A DNA stretch of 17,257 nucleotides from J088 sp003695505 [NCBI: Candidatus Dadabacteria bacterium] (GTDB lineage Bacteria > J088): NCBI GenBank assembly GCA_003695505.1, contig RFIY01000157.1, positions 1 to 17,257 on the forward strand, in the 5' to 3' direction. Position 1 is the stretch's first letter. Each line of letters begins with the position of its first letter. The notes beneath the pieces were generated by a model that saw only the letters and a list, made by a program, of their open reading frames with translations, ran no database searches and was not told the origin of the DNA. Below are positions 1 to 6,807 of the stretch, in pieces. A program made the position numbers and the translations under genes.

Positions 1-72
1 AAATCCGAACACGTCGATACCGCGTCTGTGCGATCATAACGCGGGTGCGTTGTGCGGAAGTGCGAAAAGTGA

Positions 73-1152
73 GTGTTGTACGTGTCCACCCAGGTGCAGT
101 TTCCCGTTCGCAGCGGTTTCTACAAGACGTTGCGGCAACGCGTCAGATCCGAACTGGAACAGGCCGGCCTGTCGGAACGTGACGCCTGGCAGATGTACGC
201 CAAGACCGCGTTCATCGTCACGTTGGCCACCGTATCGTACATTCAGCTTGTTTTCGTCGCGTCCACGCTGACCGAGGCCCTGATCTGGGGCTTCCTGCTC
301 GCGCAGAGCCATGTGATGATTGGTTTCGACGTCATGCACGATGGCGGGCACGGTGCATACTCTCGCCACCGTTGGGTCAATGCGTTCATGGGCCATCTGC
401 TCGATCTGATCGGCGGCAACCAGCGCCTCTGGCATTTCAAGCACAACATCCGTCATCACACCTACACGAACATCGACGGCCTCGACGAAGATCTGGAAAC
501 CGGCGGCATTCTGCGCCTCAGCCCAGGGCAACCGCGCAAATGGTGGCATCGCGCGCAGGCCTGGTATGCGTTTCCGGTCTACGCGCTGTTGTCGCTTTAC
601 TGGGTCTTTTTCAGTGATTTCAAGGAATACCTGACCCGTCGGGTCGGCCAGTTACCCATAGACCCGCCAACGATGAAGGACAGGCTCATTTTCTGGGGTG
701 GCAAGGCCTTCTACTTTGGCTATGCACTGGTCCTGCCATCGTTTTTCCATCCGTTCACGCATGTGCTGGCGGCCTTCGTGGGGATCCACGTCGTGCTCGG
801 TTTTTCACTGGCGCTCGTTTTTCAGCTCGCGCACACCGTCGAGGAAACAGACTTCCCCGAACCGGACGCCGGTGCGATGCCCGATGAATGGGCTGTCCAT
901 CAGCTCAGAACAACGGCGGACTTCGCGCGTCACAATCCGCTCGTCAGCTTCTACGTCGGCGGCCTCAATTTTCAGGTCGAACACCACCTGTTCAGCAAGA
1001 TCTGCCACGTCCGCTATCCCCGGATCAGTCGCGTGGTCAAGGAAACCTGCCAGGAATACGGCGTCCCGTACCACGAATCGCCATCCGTCCTTGCGGCGAT
1101 CCGCTCACATCTGCGCTTCTTGCACACGCTCGGCCAACCAGAGCGCGCGTAG
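73..1152 (+). CDS. Membrane fatty-acid desaturase (acyl-lipid/acyl-CoA type)
   Basis: Integral-membrane di-iron desaturase of the FA_desaturase superfamily, expected to introduce a double bond into acyl chains in the inner membrane. All three histidine boxes are visible: HDGGH at residues 89-93, HNIRHH at 124-129, and QVEHH at 301-305. The Q in the third box is typical of the front-end/linoleoyl-CoA-desaturase-like branch. No cytochrome b5 domain is present, so electrons must come from a separate partner. Hydrophobic membrane stretches lie around residues 45-80 and 200-265. The 359-aa length is normal for the family. The start is uncertain: a TGA at 70-72 directly precedes GTG at 73, so translation begins at GTG 73, TTG 76 or GTG 82, with only a weak GGAAG upstream. 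The family is certain; the regiospecificity and acyl substrate cannot be told from sequence. Confidence 0.93.
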   Translation: MLYVSTQVQFPVRSGFYKTLRQRVRSELEQAGLSERDAWQMYAKTAFIVTLATVSYIQLVFVASTLTEALIWGFLLAQSHVMIGFDVMHDGGHGAYSRHRWVNAFMGHLLDLIGGNQRLWHFKHNIRHHTYTNIDGLDEDLETGGILRLSPGQPRKWWHRAQAWYAFPVYALLSLYWVFFSDFKEYLTRRVGQLPIDPPTMKDRLIFWGGKAFYFGYALVLPSFFHPFTHVLAAFVGIHVVLGFSLALVFQLAHTVEETDFPEPDAGAMPDEWAVHQLRTTADFARHNPLVSFYVGGLNFQVEHHLFSKICHVRYPRISRVVKETCQEYGVPYHESPSVLAAIRSHLRFLHTLGQPERA

Positions 1153-1231
1153 CCCTGAACGGGCAACCGGATACCAGTCCCGGAACCACATCAGATCGCT
1201 ACCTGACCGTTTCCCGCCCCGCGACCGAGCC

Positions 1232-1247
1232 CAGCAGCGTGCTGCTG
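1232..1247. repeat. Palindrome downstream of the desaturase
   Basis: CAGCAGC and GCTGCTG form perfect 7-base arms around a 2-base centre, 80 bases after the desaturase stop. It could fold as a 6-bp hairpin with a 4-base loop and act in transcript ending, but no T tract follows. The inverted repeat is seen directly; any function is a guess. Confidence 0.35.
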
Positions 1248-1315
1248 CCCCCTTGCGGGCTGCAACCAGCGCAACGCATGGAAAATTTACGCATCTATGT
1301 AACTGCACCGCAACG

Positions 1316-1344
1316 CGGCTACGCAGCCGGCGTAACGCTATACT
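1316..1344 (+). promoter_or_regulatory. Possible hicAB promoter/operator
   Basis: TATACT at 1339-1344 is a good -10 match (5 of 6 to TATAAT). It places the expected transcription start about 7 bases downstream, next to or at the hicA ATG (1352). Upstream, CGGCT at 1316-1320 and AGCCG at 1325-1329 form an inverted repeat around ACGC and could be an operator. No convincing -35 hexamer is seen at the usual spacing. Confidence 0.4.
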
Positions 1345-1351
1345 AATAAAT

Positions 1352-1549
1352 ATGAAGGTGCGCGAGGTTCTCAGGCGATTGCACGAGGATGGTTGGGAGA
1401 TTGCCCGTACACGCGGCAGCCATCGGCAACTGAAGCACCCGACGAAGACCGGATTAGTAACCGTTGCCGGAAAGCCATCCCACGATGTACCGCCGGGAAC
1501 GCTTAACAGCATTTTCAAACAAGCCGGTTTGCCTAAGCCCGGAGATTAA
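1352..1549 (+). CDS. hicA: HicA toxin (mRNA interferase, type II TA)
   Basis: A 65-residue protein of the HicA/YcfA family, a small dsRBD-like fold that cleaves mRNA and blocks translation until bound by HicB. The family hallmark G-S-H is at residues 22-24 (H24 is the expected catalytic histidine), inside a basic stretch RTRGSHRQLKHP. The C-terminal half has the typical VPPGTLNSIFKQAGL segment. The frame is open far upstream into the desaturase gene, but the family match begins at the ATG at 1352. That ATG has no Shine-Dalgarno sequence and lies only 7 bases after a TATACT box, so the message may be leaderless or nearly so. The antitoxin gene follows after 11 bases. Toxin-first order is standard for hicAB. 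The identification is strong; activity is inferred from the family. Confidence 0.92.
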   Translation: MKVREVLRRLHEDGWEIARTRGSHRQLKHPTKTGLVTVAGKPSHDVPPGTLNSIFKQAGLPKPGD

Positions 1550-1554
1550 GGAGG
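1548..1554 (+). promoter_or_regulatory. Strong Shine-Dalgarno of hicB
   Basis: AAGGAGG overlaps the hicA stop codon (TAA 1547-1549) and sits 6 bases before the GTG start of hicB. It fixes GTG 1561 as the hicB start. It contrasts with hicA, which has no recognisable ribosome-binding site, so the antitoxin should be made in excess. Confidence 0.75.
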
Positions 1555-1560
1555 TTCCTG

Positions 1561-1773
1561 GTGCGATACGCAATAGTAATCGAAAAATCCCAAAACAACT
1601 ATGCTGCATACGTTCCAGATCTGCCCGGGTGCGTCGCTACAGGGGACTCAGTAGCCGAGGCGGAACAGCTCATACGCGAAGCCATCGAGTTTCACATCGA
1701 GGGCCTGCGTGAAGAAGGACTTGAAGTGCCGCAGCCAAGCAGCAAAGTCGAGTATGTAGAAGTCGCTGCGTAA
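1561..1773 (+). CDS. hicB: HicB antitoxin, short form
   Basis: A 70-residue HicB-like antitoxin that neutralises the HicA ribonuclease by direct binding. The partial RNase H-like fold is recognisable from the N-terminal MRYAIVIEK strand, YAAYVPDLPGC at residues 14-24 (the family signature) and the TGDSVAEAEQLIREAIEFHIEGL helix. It ends right after this domain, so it lacks the C-terminal ribbon-helix-helix or helix-turn-helix DNA-binding domain of longer HicB proteins; autoregulation by classical operator binding is therefore doubtful. It starts with GTG behind a strong AAGGAGG and is co-transcribed with hicA. The family assignment is secure. Confidence 0.92.
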   Translation: MRYAIVIEKSQNNYAAYVPDLPGCVATGDSVAEAEQLIREAIEFHIEGLREEGLEVPQPSSKVEYVEVAA

Positions 1774-1993
1774 CTCGTTGCGGCGAATACACTCTGAATC
1801 CACCCAGGCAGCTTCTCTCGAACTCCGGCCGAGTCGAGTCCGTAAACTGCTGCAAATTTGGCTGAAGACGGGAGCTCGTCGCTGTGGGCGGCCTGCGGCG
1901 ACAGCCCCCTGACGGCCCGATCCTCAGGCGACCCGGCCCCTCCCTGTCCAGACGCTCCGTCTCCCCACTTGCACCACGCGGTATCCTGTTTCT

Positions 1994-2659
1994 ATGGCAT
2001 CGAACGAATCCGCACTCCGCGCAAAGGCGCAGAAGGCCCTCGGCAAGGGCGATATTGCCGGGGCACTCGCCGCCTACCAGCAATTGTTGAAAATCCATCC
2101 CGAAGATGCACGCCTGTGGGTCAATGTCGGCGACCTGTGCGCAAAGATCGGCCAGAACCAGACCGCGCTGGACATTTATGCGCGCGCCGTCGAGCGCTAT
2201 TCGCAGGAATTTCGTCTCGAAGAGGCCATTCGGATCTGCCGCAAGATGCTGGCACTCAAGCCTGGCGATGCAAAACTGAAGAAACGACTCGCCAACCTCG
2301 AAAGCCGCGTCCAGATATCACGGGCCGCGAAACGTGGCAACGACACCATCCACCGCTGGCAACTTGAACAGCAGCAGCAACAAGAAGCGGAGATTCCCGC
2401 AGATACGGGATCATTTGAGGTCGAATTCGGCAGCCGATTACCCGATGCGCCGCCAGCCGAGCAGTCGAGCACCGGTTCCGACAATTTGCTGCTGGAGATC
2501 CTTGCCGAGGATCCCTCTGCAGACACGCGCACTGAGGAGACACAGCCTGTCACCCTCGACAAGTGGCTTGCGGAAAATCCGCAGGGGGTGACGGCTGAAG
2601 ACCTGTTTGCGACGACGCAGGAACTACGGCGCGTCATCGTCGAGAAATCCAAAGGCTGA
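1994..2659 (+). CDS. Small TPR-repeat protein with acidic C-terminal tail
   Basis: A 221-residue soluble protein with no signal peptide. Residues 5-105 form about three helix-turn-helix tetratricopeptide-like repeats (ALGKGDIAGALAAYQQLLKIHPED, then GDLCAKIGQNQTALDIYARAVERY, then EEAIRICRKMLALKPGDAKL), a scaffold for protein-protein contacts. Residues 106-170 are low-complexity, with a five-glutamine run and many acidic and proline residues, probably disordered. The end (about 175-221) is predicted helical by eye and may be a second docking element. No catalytic motif is visible. A 220-bp gap separates it from hicB and 163 bp from the next gene, so it is probably a single transcription unit. 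The partner is unknown. The start ATG 1994 has no clear ribosome-binding site, but the repeat begins immediately after it. Confidence 0.8.
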   Translation: MASNESALRAKAQKALGKGDIAGALAAYQQLLKIHPEDARLWVNVGDLCAKIGQNQTALDIYARAVERYSQEFRLEEAIRICRKMLALKPGDAKLKKRLANLESRVQISRAAKRGNDTIHRWQLEQQQQQEAEIPADTGSFEVEFGSRLPDAPPAEQSSTGSDNLLLEILAEDPSADTRTEETQPVTLDKWLAENPQGVTAEDLFATTQELRRVIVEKSKG

Positions 2660-2822
2660 GGTCCTCCGGCTCACCGCCAGCACCCCTGCCGCAGATGTAT
2701 CACACCGAACGGATTCGGCGGCTGTTGCGACATCAGTTCCCCCGCTGAAACAACGCCCCCATACGGCGCGAGGTGTATCATGAACGGCACGACCTCAGAA
2801 TGTCCTGAACACGTCTTTTCTC

Positions 2823-4034
2823 ATGAATGCACTTATTGCGATCGTGGGCTGCGGTCCGGCCGGATCCGCAACCGCGCTTGAGCTGCTGAACCTCGGCGTC
2901 GATCCAGGCGACATCCTCATGCTTGACCGGGCGACCTTCCCCCGTCCAAAGTTGTGCGGTGGCGGCGTTACCTGGCGCGGCACGCAGACGCTGATCGAAC
3001 TGCTCGGTGCGCAGCCGACCGGCGGCAGCGCGACCCAGGGACTGGTATTGTCGTGCGAGCATGTTGGCAGCCTGACGATCCGTGAACCTGGGCCGCAGTG
3101 GCTCTACGACCGGGCCCATATCGACAATCTGTTGCTCGAAGCATGCAGAGCACGCGGGATCCGCATCCTCGAGGCCACGCCGCTGACCGATTTTCATGAG
3201 CGGGTCGATGGCTGGGAACTGAAGGCCGGGCACAGCACGCTACGCAGCCGCTGGCTGGTGGGCGCCGACGGTGCCGGCGGATCCGTACGGCGGCTCGCGG
3301 GTCTGTCCGGGGGGCATACCGGACGCCTCGTCGAGGCGGTCTATGAACCGGTTGGCCACGAGCCCGACCCCGATTGGCTGCAGTTCTCTTTCGACCCGTT
3401 GCTGGAGAACATTCGTGGCTACGGCTGGATTTTTCCCTATCCGTTGCCCGACGGTCAGATGTACTGGAAGCTGGGTATCATGGATGGTGTCGGCAAGACC
3501 CCTGGCAAGGCGCTGCGCGACTGGACGGCGCGCTTCGCGCAGCGAAGCGGCTTTCGCATGCTCGATGATCGCATTCATGGCTGGCCCGAACGTTATTTTT
3601 CCCGGCACGCGCGTGCACACCGGCCTGGGCTCATTCTTGTCGGTGAAAGCTGGGGCATCGACGCACTACTTGGTGAGGGGATTGCACCGAGTCTCGCGAT
3701 GGGCCGCTATGGAGCCAGGCGTCTGCGCGAGGTGCTGGACAACGGCCGATTCGTCATTGGAGACTACGAAAAGCGATTCCTGTTTACCGAAGAAGGCTGG
3801 AATCTGTACTTCCACGAGTTTCTCGCGCAACGACTGTATGGGCAAGGATCTCTGCGCTGGCTGAACGTGCTGCTCAACTCGCCGCGCTTGCGTGACCTCG
3901 GCGCAACCGGTCGTGCCGCCTACGGCCGCCTGGCGCGCAACTGGCGCCCGATGCTCGCCGCGCTCGGTGGCCATGTCCTTCGCCACGGTCTGCCGCTGCC
4001 GGATTTGCCGGATTCAGCTCACGCCCCGGCCTGA
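2823..4034 (+). CDS. FAD-dependent oxidoreductase, geranylgeranyl-reductase family
   Basis: A 403-aa flavoprotein of the geranylgeranyl reductase/GG-red-SF branch of the FAD-binding monooxygenase-like (PHBH fold) superfamily; members reduce isoprenoid double bonds or oxidise small substrates. The N-terminal dinucleotide-binding motif is VGCGPAGSA (G9, G11, G14). The family element FPRPKLCGGG lies at residues 39-48, ADGAGGSVRR at about 142-151, and GWIFPYPLPDG in the middle. The second FAD motif, normally GDAAG...GEGI, reads GESWGIDALLGEGI from residue 274, so Glu275 replaces the usual Asp and Ser276 the Ala. No transmembrane helix is evident. ATG 2823 is the only standard start after an in-frame stop at 2781-2783, but no Shine-Dalgarno precedes it. 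It lies upstream of the steroid operon but is separated by a 335-bp regulatory gap, so a shared role is only possible. The substrate is unknown. Confidence 0.85.
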   Translation: MNALIAIVGCGPAGSATALELLNLGVDPGDILMLDRATFPRPKLCGGGVTWRGTQTLIELLGAQPTGGSATQGLVLSCEHVGSLTIREPGPQWLYDRAHIDNLLLEACRARGIRILEATPLTDFHERVDGWELKAGHSTLRSRWLVGADGAGGSVRRLAGLSGGHTGRLVEAVYEPVGHEPDPDWLQFSFDPLLENIRGYGWIFPYPLPDGQMYWKLGIMDGVGKTPGKALRDWTARFAQRSGFRMLDDRIHGWPERYFSRHARAHRPGLILVGESWGIDALLGEGIAPSLAMGRYGARRLREVLDNGRFVIGDYEKRFLFTEEGWNLYFHEFLAQRLYGQGSLRWLNVLLNSPRLRDLGATGRAAYGRLARNWRPMLAALGGHVLRHGLPLPDLPDSAHAPA

Positions 4035-4208
4035 ATCAGGCTCGGCGTGTTCTGAGGGACCGCGCGCCAGGATCCGCACCGGCACAGGAAAGCACAACGA
4101 CAAACCGTAACCGGCTGTTGCAACTTCATTTTCCGGCGCAATTCACCTGATCGCACAGCCCGTCTCTGTCGCTGCGCCGGGGTCGCACTCGCACATCTCG
4201 AAAAAGCC

Positions 4209-4230
4209 CTGAAACAAGAACGTGTTTCAG
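4209..4230. promoter_or_regulatory. Inverted repeat, possible operator
   Basis: CTGAAACA (4209-4216) and TGTTTCAG (4223-4230) are perfect 8-base arms around AGAACG. Its centre lies 33 bases, about three helical turns, upstream of the centre of the FNR-like palindrome. Inside it, AACGTGTT at 4219-4226 fits the AACNNGTT core of the mycobacterial KstR (TetR-family) operator, with one of the two outer fixed bases missing. A TetR-type site is possible; the regulator is unknown. Confidence 0.45.
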
Positions 4231-4241
4231 AAATCGCCAAG

Positions 4242-4263
4242 AAAATTGATCTGGATCAATTTT
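4242..4263. promoter_or_regulatory. FNR/ANR-type operator
   Basis: The core TTGATCTGGATCAA at 4246-4259 matches the FNR/ANR consensus TTGAT-N4-ATCAA at all ten fixed positions. It is embedded in a larger palindrome with 10-base arms (4242-4251 and 4254-4263). The core is centred at 4252.5. If transcription starts at 4294, as the -10 candidate at 4282-4287 suggests, the site lies at -41.5, the classical class II activator position. It could bind FNR, ANR, DNR or a relative. An AT-rich terminator hairpin is a less likely reading, because the stem has few GC pairs and only eight consecutive T or near-T bases follow. Confidence 0.6.
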
Positions 4264-4281
4264 TTGAAGCGGAGCATACGC

Positions 4282-4287
4282 TACGAT
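4282..4287 (+). promoter_or_regulatory. Candidate -10 element of the oxygenase operon
   Basis: TACGAT matches TATAAT at four of six positions, including the first two and the last two. No good -35 lies at 16-18 bases upstream, which is expected for a class II activator-dependent promoter where the activator site overlaps the -35 region. The expected start is near 4294, giving a leader of about 76 bases. Confidence 0.45.
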
Positions 4288-4304
4288 TTGACCAAACGGT
4301 AAAT

Positions 4305-4339
4305 CTTGCCTGCAAGCCTGCGGTCAACGATACCGTTGA
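4305..4339 (+). repeat. Two inverted repeats in the leader
   Basis: CTTGC/GCAAG with a 2-base centre (4305-4316) and TCAACG/CGTTGA with a 4-base loop (4324-4339) lie between the candidate start of transcription and the P450 ribosome-binding site. The second can form a perfect 6-bp RNA stem. They may be downstream repressor operators or leader RNA structure. The repeats are seen directly; their role is inferred. Confidence 0.4.
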
Positions 4340-4357
4340 AGGCCACCAGCGAGCTCC

Positions 4358-4364
4358 AGGAGGG
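4358..4364 (+). promoter_or_regulatory. Shine-Dalgarno deciding the P450 start
   Basis: AGGAGGG ends 5 bases before ATG 4370. An in-frame GTG at 4364 overlaps this site, so it cannot be the start; ATG 4370 is chosen. Confidence 0.8.
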
Positions 4365-4369
4365 TGTAC

Positions 4370-5647
4370 ATGGAACTCAAGGATATCGACATTTTCGACC
4401 TCGACGGCTACCAGCGGCGTGGCATCCCTCACGACCAGTTCGAGTACCTGCGCGAAAATGCGCCGGTTTATTTCCATCCCGAGCCGCAGCAGGAGCTGCG
4501 TCCGAACATTCCCCCCACCGGATTCTGGTGTATCACCAAACACGCAGACGTCGTCCATGTCTCGCGCAACCCCGAAATCTTTTCGTCGCAGCGCGGAGGC
4601 ACCAACATTTTCGACGTCTCGCCGGCCGAACTGGCGCGGATCACGTTGATGCTGATCAACATGGATCCGCCGCACCATGTGCGCCTGCGACGTCTGATCA
4701 AGACCGGCTTCTCGCCGCGGATGGTGCGCAATATGACGCCGCAGGTACGCCGGGCCGTGCGCGAAACAATCGACGATGTGATCGAAAAAGGCGAATGTGA
4801 CTTTGTCGAGAGCGTCGCCGCCGAGATTTCGCTGAAGATCCTCTGCGACGTTCTCGGCGTTCCGCGCGAAGATCGCCAGCTCGTCTACGACTGGACCAAC
4901 TGGCTGATGTTCTTCGACGACCCCGATTCACCAGCCACGGCCGAGGAAATGTTGTCCATTTCGCAGGACATCTGGGCCTACGCAAGCGCGCTTGCAAAGG
5001 AAAAGCAGAAAAACCCGGGGCATGACATCACCAGCATCCTCCAGGCCGCCGAGGTCGACGGGCGCAAGCTCAGTGAACTCGAATACAACATGTTTTTCCT
5101 GATGCTGCTCGTCGCCGGCAACGAGACGACGCGAACCGGGATTTCTCAGGGTCTTCGTCTTCTGCTCGAACACCCCGACCAATGGGCGCTGCTCAAATCG
5201 AATCCGGACAAGTATCTGGCGACAGCGGTCGACGAGATTCTCCGCTTCGAGCCGCCAGTGATTTCGTTCCGCCGCACCGCGACGCAGGATACGGAGCTGC
5301 GCGGGCAACAGATCAAGGAAGGTGACAAGGTCGTGATGTGGTACAGCGCGGCCAACCGTGACCCCGAGGTATTCGAAGACCCGCTCACGTTCGACATTAC
5401 TCGCGAACACAACCCGCACCTTTCGTTCGGCATGGGAGAACACTTCTGCCTGGGCAGCCACGTGGCACGCCTCGAAATGACCGAAACGTTTCGCGAGCTC
5501 GCGCTGCGCATGCCGGATGTCGAGGCCGTCGCGCCACCGGAGCGGTTCCGGTCGAACTTCCTGAACGGCTTCAAGCACTATTACATCCGCTTCACGCCGG
5601 GCGAACGGCTCGGCTGGAACGAAGCCGACGAAGAAGTCGCCGCGTAG
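4370..5647 (+). CDS. Cytochrome P450, CYP125/CYP124/CYP142-like sterol side-chain hydroxylase
   Basis: A soluble bacterial class I P450 of 425 aa. It has the I-helix AGNETT at 249-254, the ExxR pair E289/R292, and the heme-binding loop FGMGEHFCLG with the cysteine ligand at residue 360. Around these, segments such as EHPDQWALLKSNPDKYLATAVDEILR, SAANRDPEVFEDPLTFDI and ERFRSNFLNGFKHYYI resemble the mycobacterial CYP125 family. Those enzymes hydroxylate and further oxidise the terminal C26/C27 methyl of cholesterol or cholestenone, starting side-chain degradation. It is the first gene of the operon, 62 bp before a KshA-like oxygenase, and a CxxHxxC ferredoxin suited to such P450s closes the operon. 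The context supports a sterol substrate; terpenoid or branched-lipid hydroxylation cannot be excluded. P450 identity is certain, the subfamily moderate. Confidence 0.93.
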   Translation: MELKDIDIFDLDGYQRRGIPHDQFEYLRENAPVYFHPEPQQELRPNIPPTGFWCITKHADVVHVSRNPEIFSSQRGGTNIFDVSPAELARITLMLINMDPPHHVRLRRLIKTGFSPRMVRNMTPQVRRAVRETIDDVIEKGECDFVESVAAEISLKILCDVLGVPREDRQLVYDWTNWLMFFDDPDSPATAEEMLSISQDIWAYASALAKEKQKNPGHDITSILQAAEVDGRKLSELEYNMFFLMLLVAGNETTRTGISQGLRLLLEHPDQWALLKSNPDKYLATAVDEILRFEPPVISFRRTATQDTELRGQQIKEGDKVVMWYSAANRDPEVFEDPLTFDITREHNPHLSFGMGEHFCLGSHVARLEMTETFRELALRMPDVEAVAPPERFRSNFLNGFKHYYIRFTPGERLGWNEADEEVAA

Positions 5648-5709
5648 TGCCCAGGCGCCGACACACTGCATTGATCCGATTGACCAACTGAATCCAGGAG
5701 GAACACCCC

Positions 5710-6780
5710 ATGGCCAATACCCGCTACCCGTTCACAAGCAGCCCCAAGGGCTGGTACATGGTCGCGTTTTCAGACGAACTTCAGCCCGGCGATCTCAAGC
5801 CGGTGACCTACTTCGAGCAGGACCTAGTCCTCTATCGTGACCATGACGGCGAAGTACACCTGCTTCACGCCTATTGCCCGCATATGGGCGCCCATCTCGC
5901 CAGCGGCGAGGTGCATGGCGGCGTACGCATCAAGGACGGCAACATCGTCTGCCCATTTCACCAGTGGGAATTCAACGGCAAGGGTGAGTGCGTCAGCATC
6001 CCCTACGCCGAAAAAATCCCGCCCAAGGCGAAAATTCCCTGCTGGCACGTCGTCGAAAAGAACAAGATGATCATGGCGTGGCACAACATCGAGGGCGGCG
6101 AGCCGGAATGGGAACTGCCGGACATCCCGGAAGTATTCAGCGACGAGTGGACCGACTACGAGGTCCGCGAATGGATCATTCGCACCCATAACCTCGACAT
6201 GGCCGAAAACCAGGTCGATGTCGCCCACTTCCAGTACCTGCACGGCACCCAGGACTATCCGCGCAGTGAGGCCGAAGTCGACGGCCACATCATGCGTGTG
6301 GTCTCGAAAGCCGGCATGGGTACACCGCGGGGACAGGTTCAGGGCGGGATCGAATCCACTTCGTACGGATTCGGATTTTCGACGATTCGCTTTACCGGCA
6401 TCGTCGACACGATGCTGGTCACCTCGACGACGCCGATCGATGGCGAGTATGTCCACACCCGCTTCTGCTTCATGGTCAAGAAGACCGGCGGCGCCGACGT
6501 GACGAAGGGGGTCGGCAAGGCCTTCATTCGTGAAGTATCCCGCCAGCTCGAGGAAGATATCCCGGTCTGGGAAAACAAGGTCTTCGTTCACCCGCCGGTG
6601 CTGTGCGAAGGCGACGGCCCGGTAGGGCTGTTCCGCAAGTGGATCAAGCAGTTCTTCCCGGCCGGCACGTTCGACAAGCTGAACGTCCAGGCGGCTTCGT
6701 ACGGCCACCAGGAACCCGCGGGGCCACGTCCCGGCGAACCGAAGGATGTAGCCCCGCAGCAGCAGGCCTCGGCAGGCTGA
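5710..6780 (+). CDS. Rieske non-heme iron oxygenase, KshA-like (3-ketosteroid 9-alpha-hydroxylase oxygenase)
   Basis: A 356-aa Rieske oxygenase alpha subunit. The Rieske [2Fe-2S] ligands are C56-x-H58 (CPHMGAHL) and C81-xx-H84 (CPFHQWE). The mononuclear iron site is N167-xx-D170-xx-H173-xxxx-H178, with D283 (EEDIPVW) as the likely third ligand. Spacing and flanking sequence (GWYMVAFSDEL, DLVLYRDHDGEVHLLHAYCPHMGAHL, VLCEGDGP) follow KshA, the homotrimeric enzyme that hydroxylates C9 of 3-ketosteroids and so triggers ring-B opening. No beta subunit follows, in keeping with KshA. A strong AGGAGGA (5696-5702) precedes the ATG by 7 bases. The KshB-type reductase is not in the window. About 25 C-terminal residues are proline, glycine and glutamine rich and probably disordered. 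A related role on another polycyclic substrate is possible. Confidence 0.9.
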   Translation: MANTRYPFTSSPKGWYMVAFSDELQPGDLKPVTYFEQDLVLYRDHDGEVHLLHAYCPHMGAHLASGEVHGGVRIKDGNIVCPFHQWEFNGKGECVSIPYAEKIPPKAKIPCWHVVEKNKMIMAWHNIEGGEPEWELPDIPEVFSDEWTDYEVREWIIRTHNLDMAENQVDVAHFQYLHGTQDYPRSEAEVDGHIMRVVSKAGMGTPRGQVQGGIESTSYGFGFSTIRFTGIVDTMLVTSTTPIDGEYVHTRFCFMVKKTGGADVTKGVGKAFIREVSRQLEEDIPVWENKVFVHPPVLCEGDGPVGLFRKWIKQFFPAGTFDKLNVQAASYGHQEPAGPRPGEPKDVAPQQQASAG

Positions 6781-6807
6781 CACGCCGCCTCAACCAAGGA
6801 GGAGACC

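Larger units (their letters stand above)
4035..4369 (+). promoter_or_regulatory. Regulatory gap and leader of the oxygenase operon
   Basis: This 335-base stretch has no convincing gene. It holds four inverted repeats in its 3' half (4209-4230, 4242-4263, 4305-4316, 4324-4339), a candidate -10 box at 4282-4287 and a strong ribosome-binding site at 4358-4364. The first 170 bases (4035-4205) show no motif I recognise and no terminator with a T tract for the preceding gene. The concentration of palindromes marks it as the control region of the downstream operon. Confidence 0.7.

Noticed and set aside
698-1351. In-frame upstream extension of HicA giving a 283-residue protein
   Set aside because: The extension overlaps the desaturase in another frame and is Arg/Ser-rich low-quality sequence; the HicA match begins exactly at ATG 1352.
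4216-4229. A true KstR operator
   Set aside because: The AACNNGTT core is present but one outer fixed base is wrong, and KstR itself is an actinobacterial regulator; kept only as a resemblance.
4242-4265. Reading the AT-rich palindrome as an intrinsic terminator of the flavoprotein gene
   Set aside because: The stem contains few GC pairs, the loop would be only two bases, it lies more than 200 bases after the stop, and it fits the FNR consensus at every fixed base.
4119-4369. Open frame whose translation at 4188-4286 looks protein-like (LAHLEKALKQERVSEIAKK...)
   Set aside because: It has no good start codon or ribosome-binding site, runs out of frame into the P450 gene, and the same bases are better explained by the two perfect palindromes.
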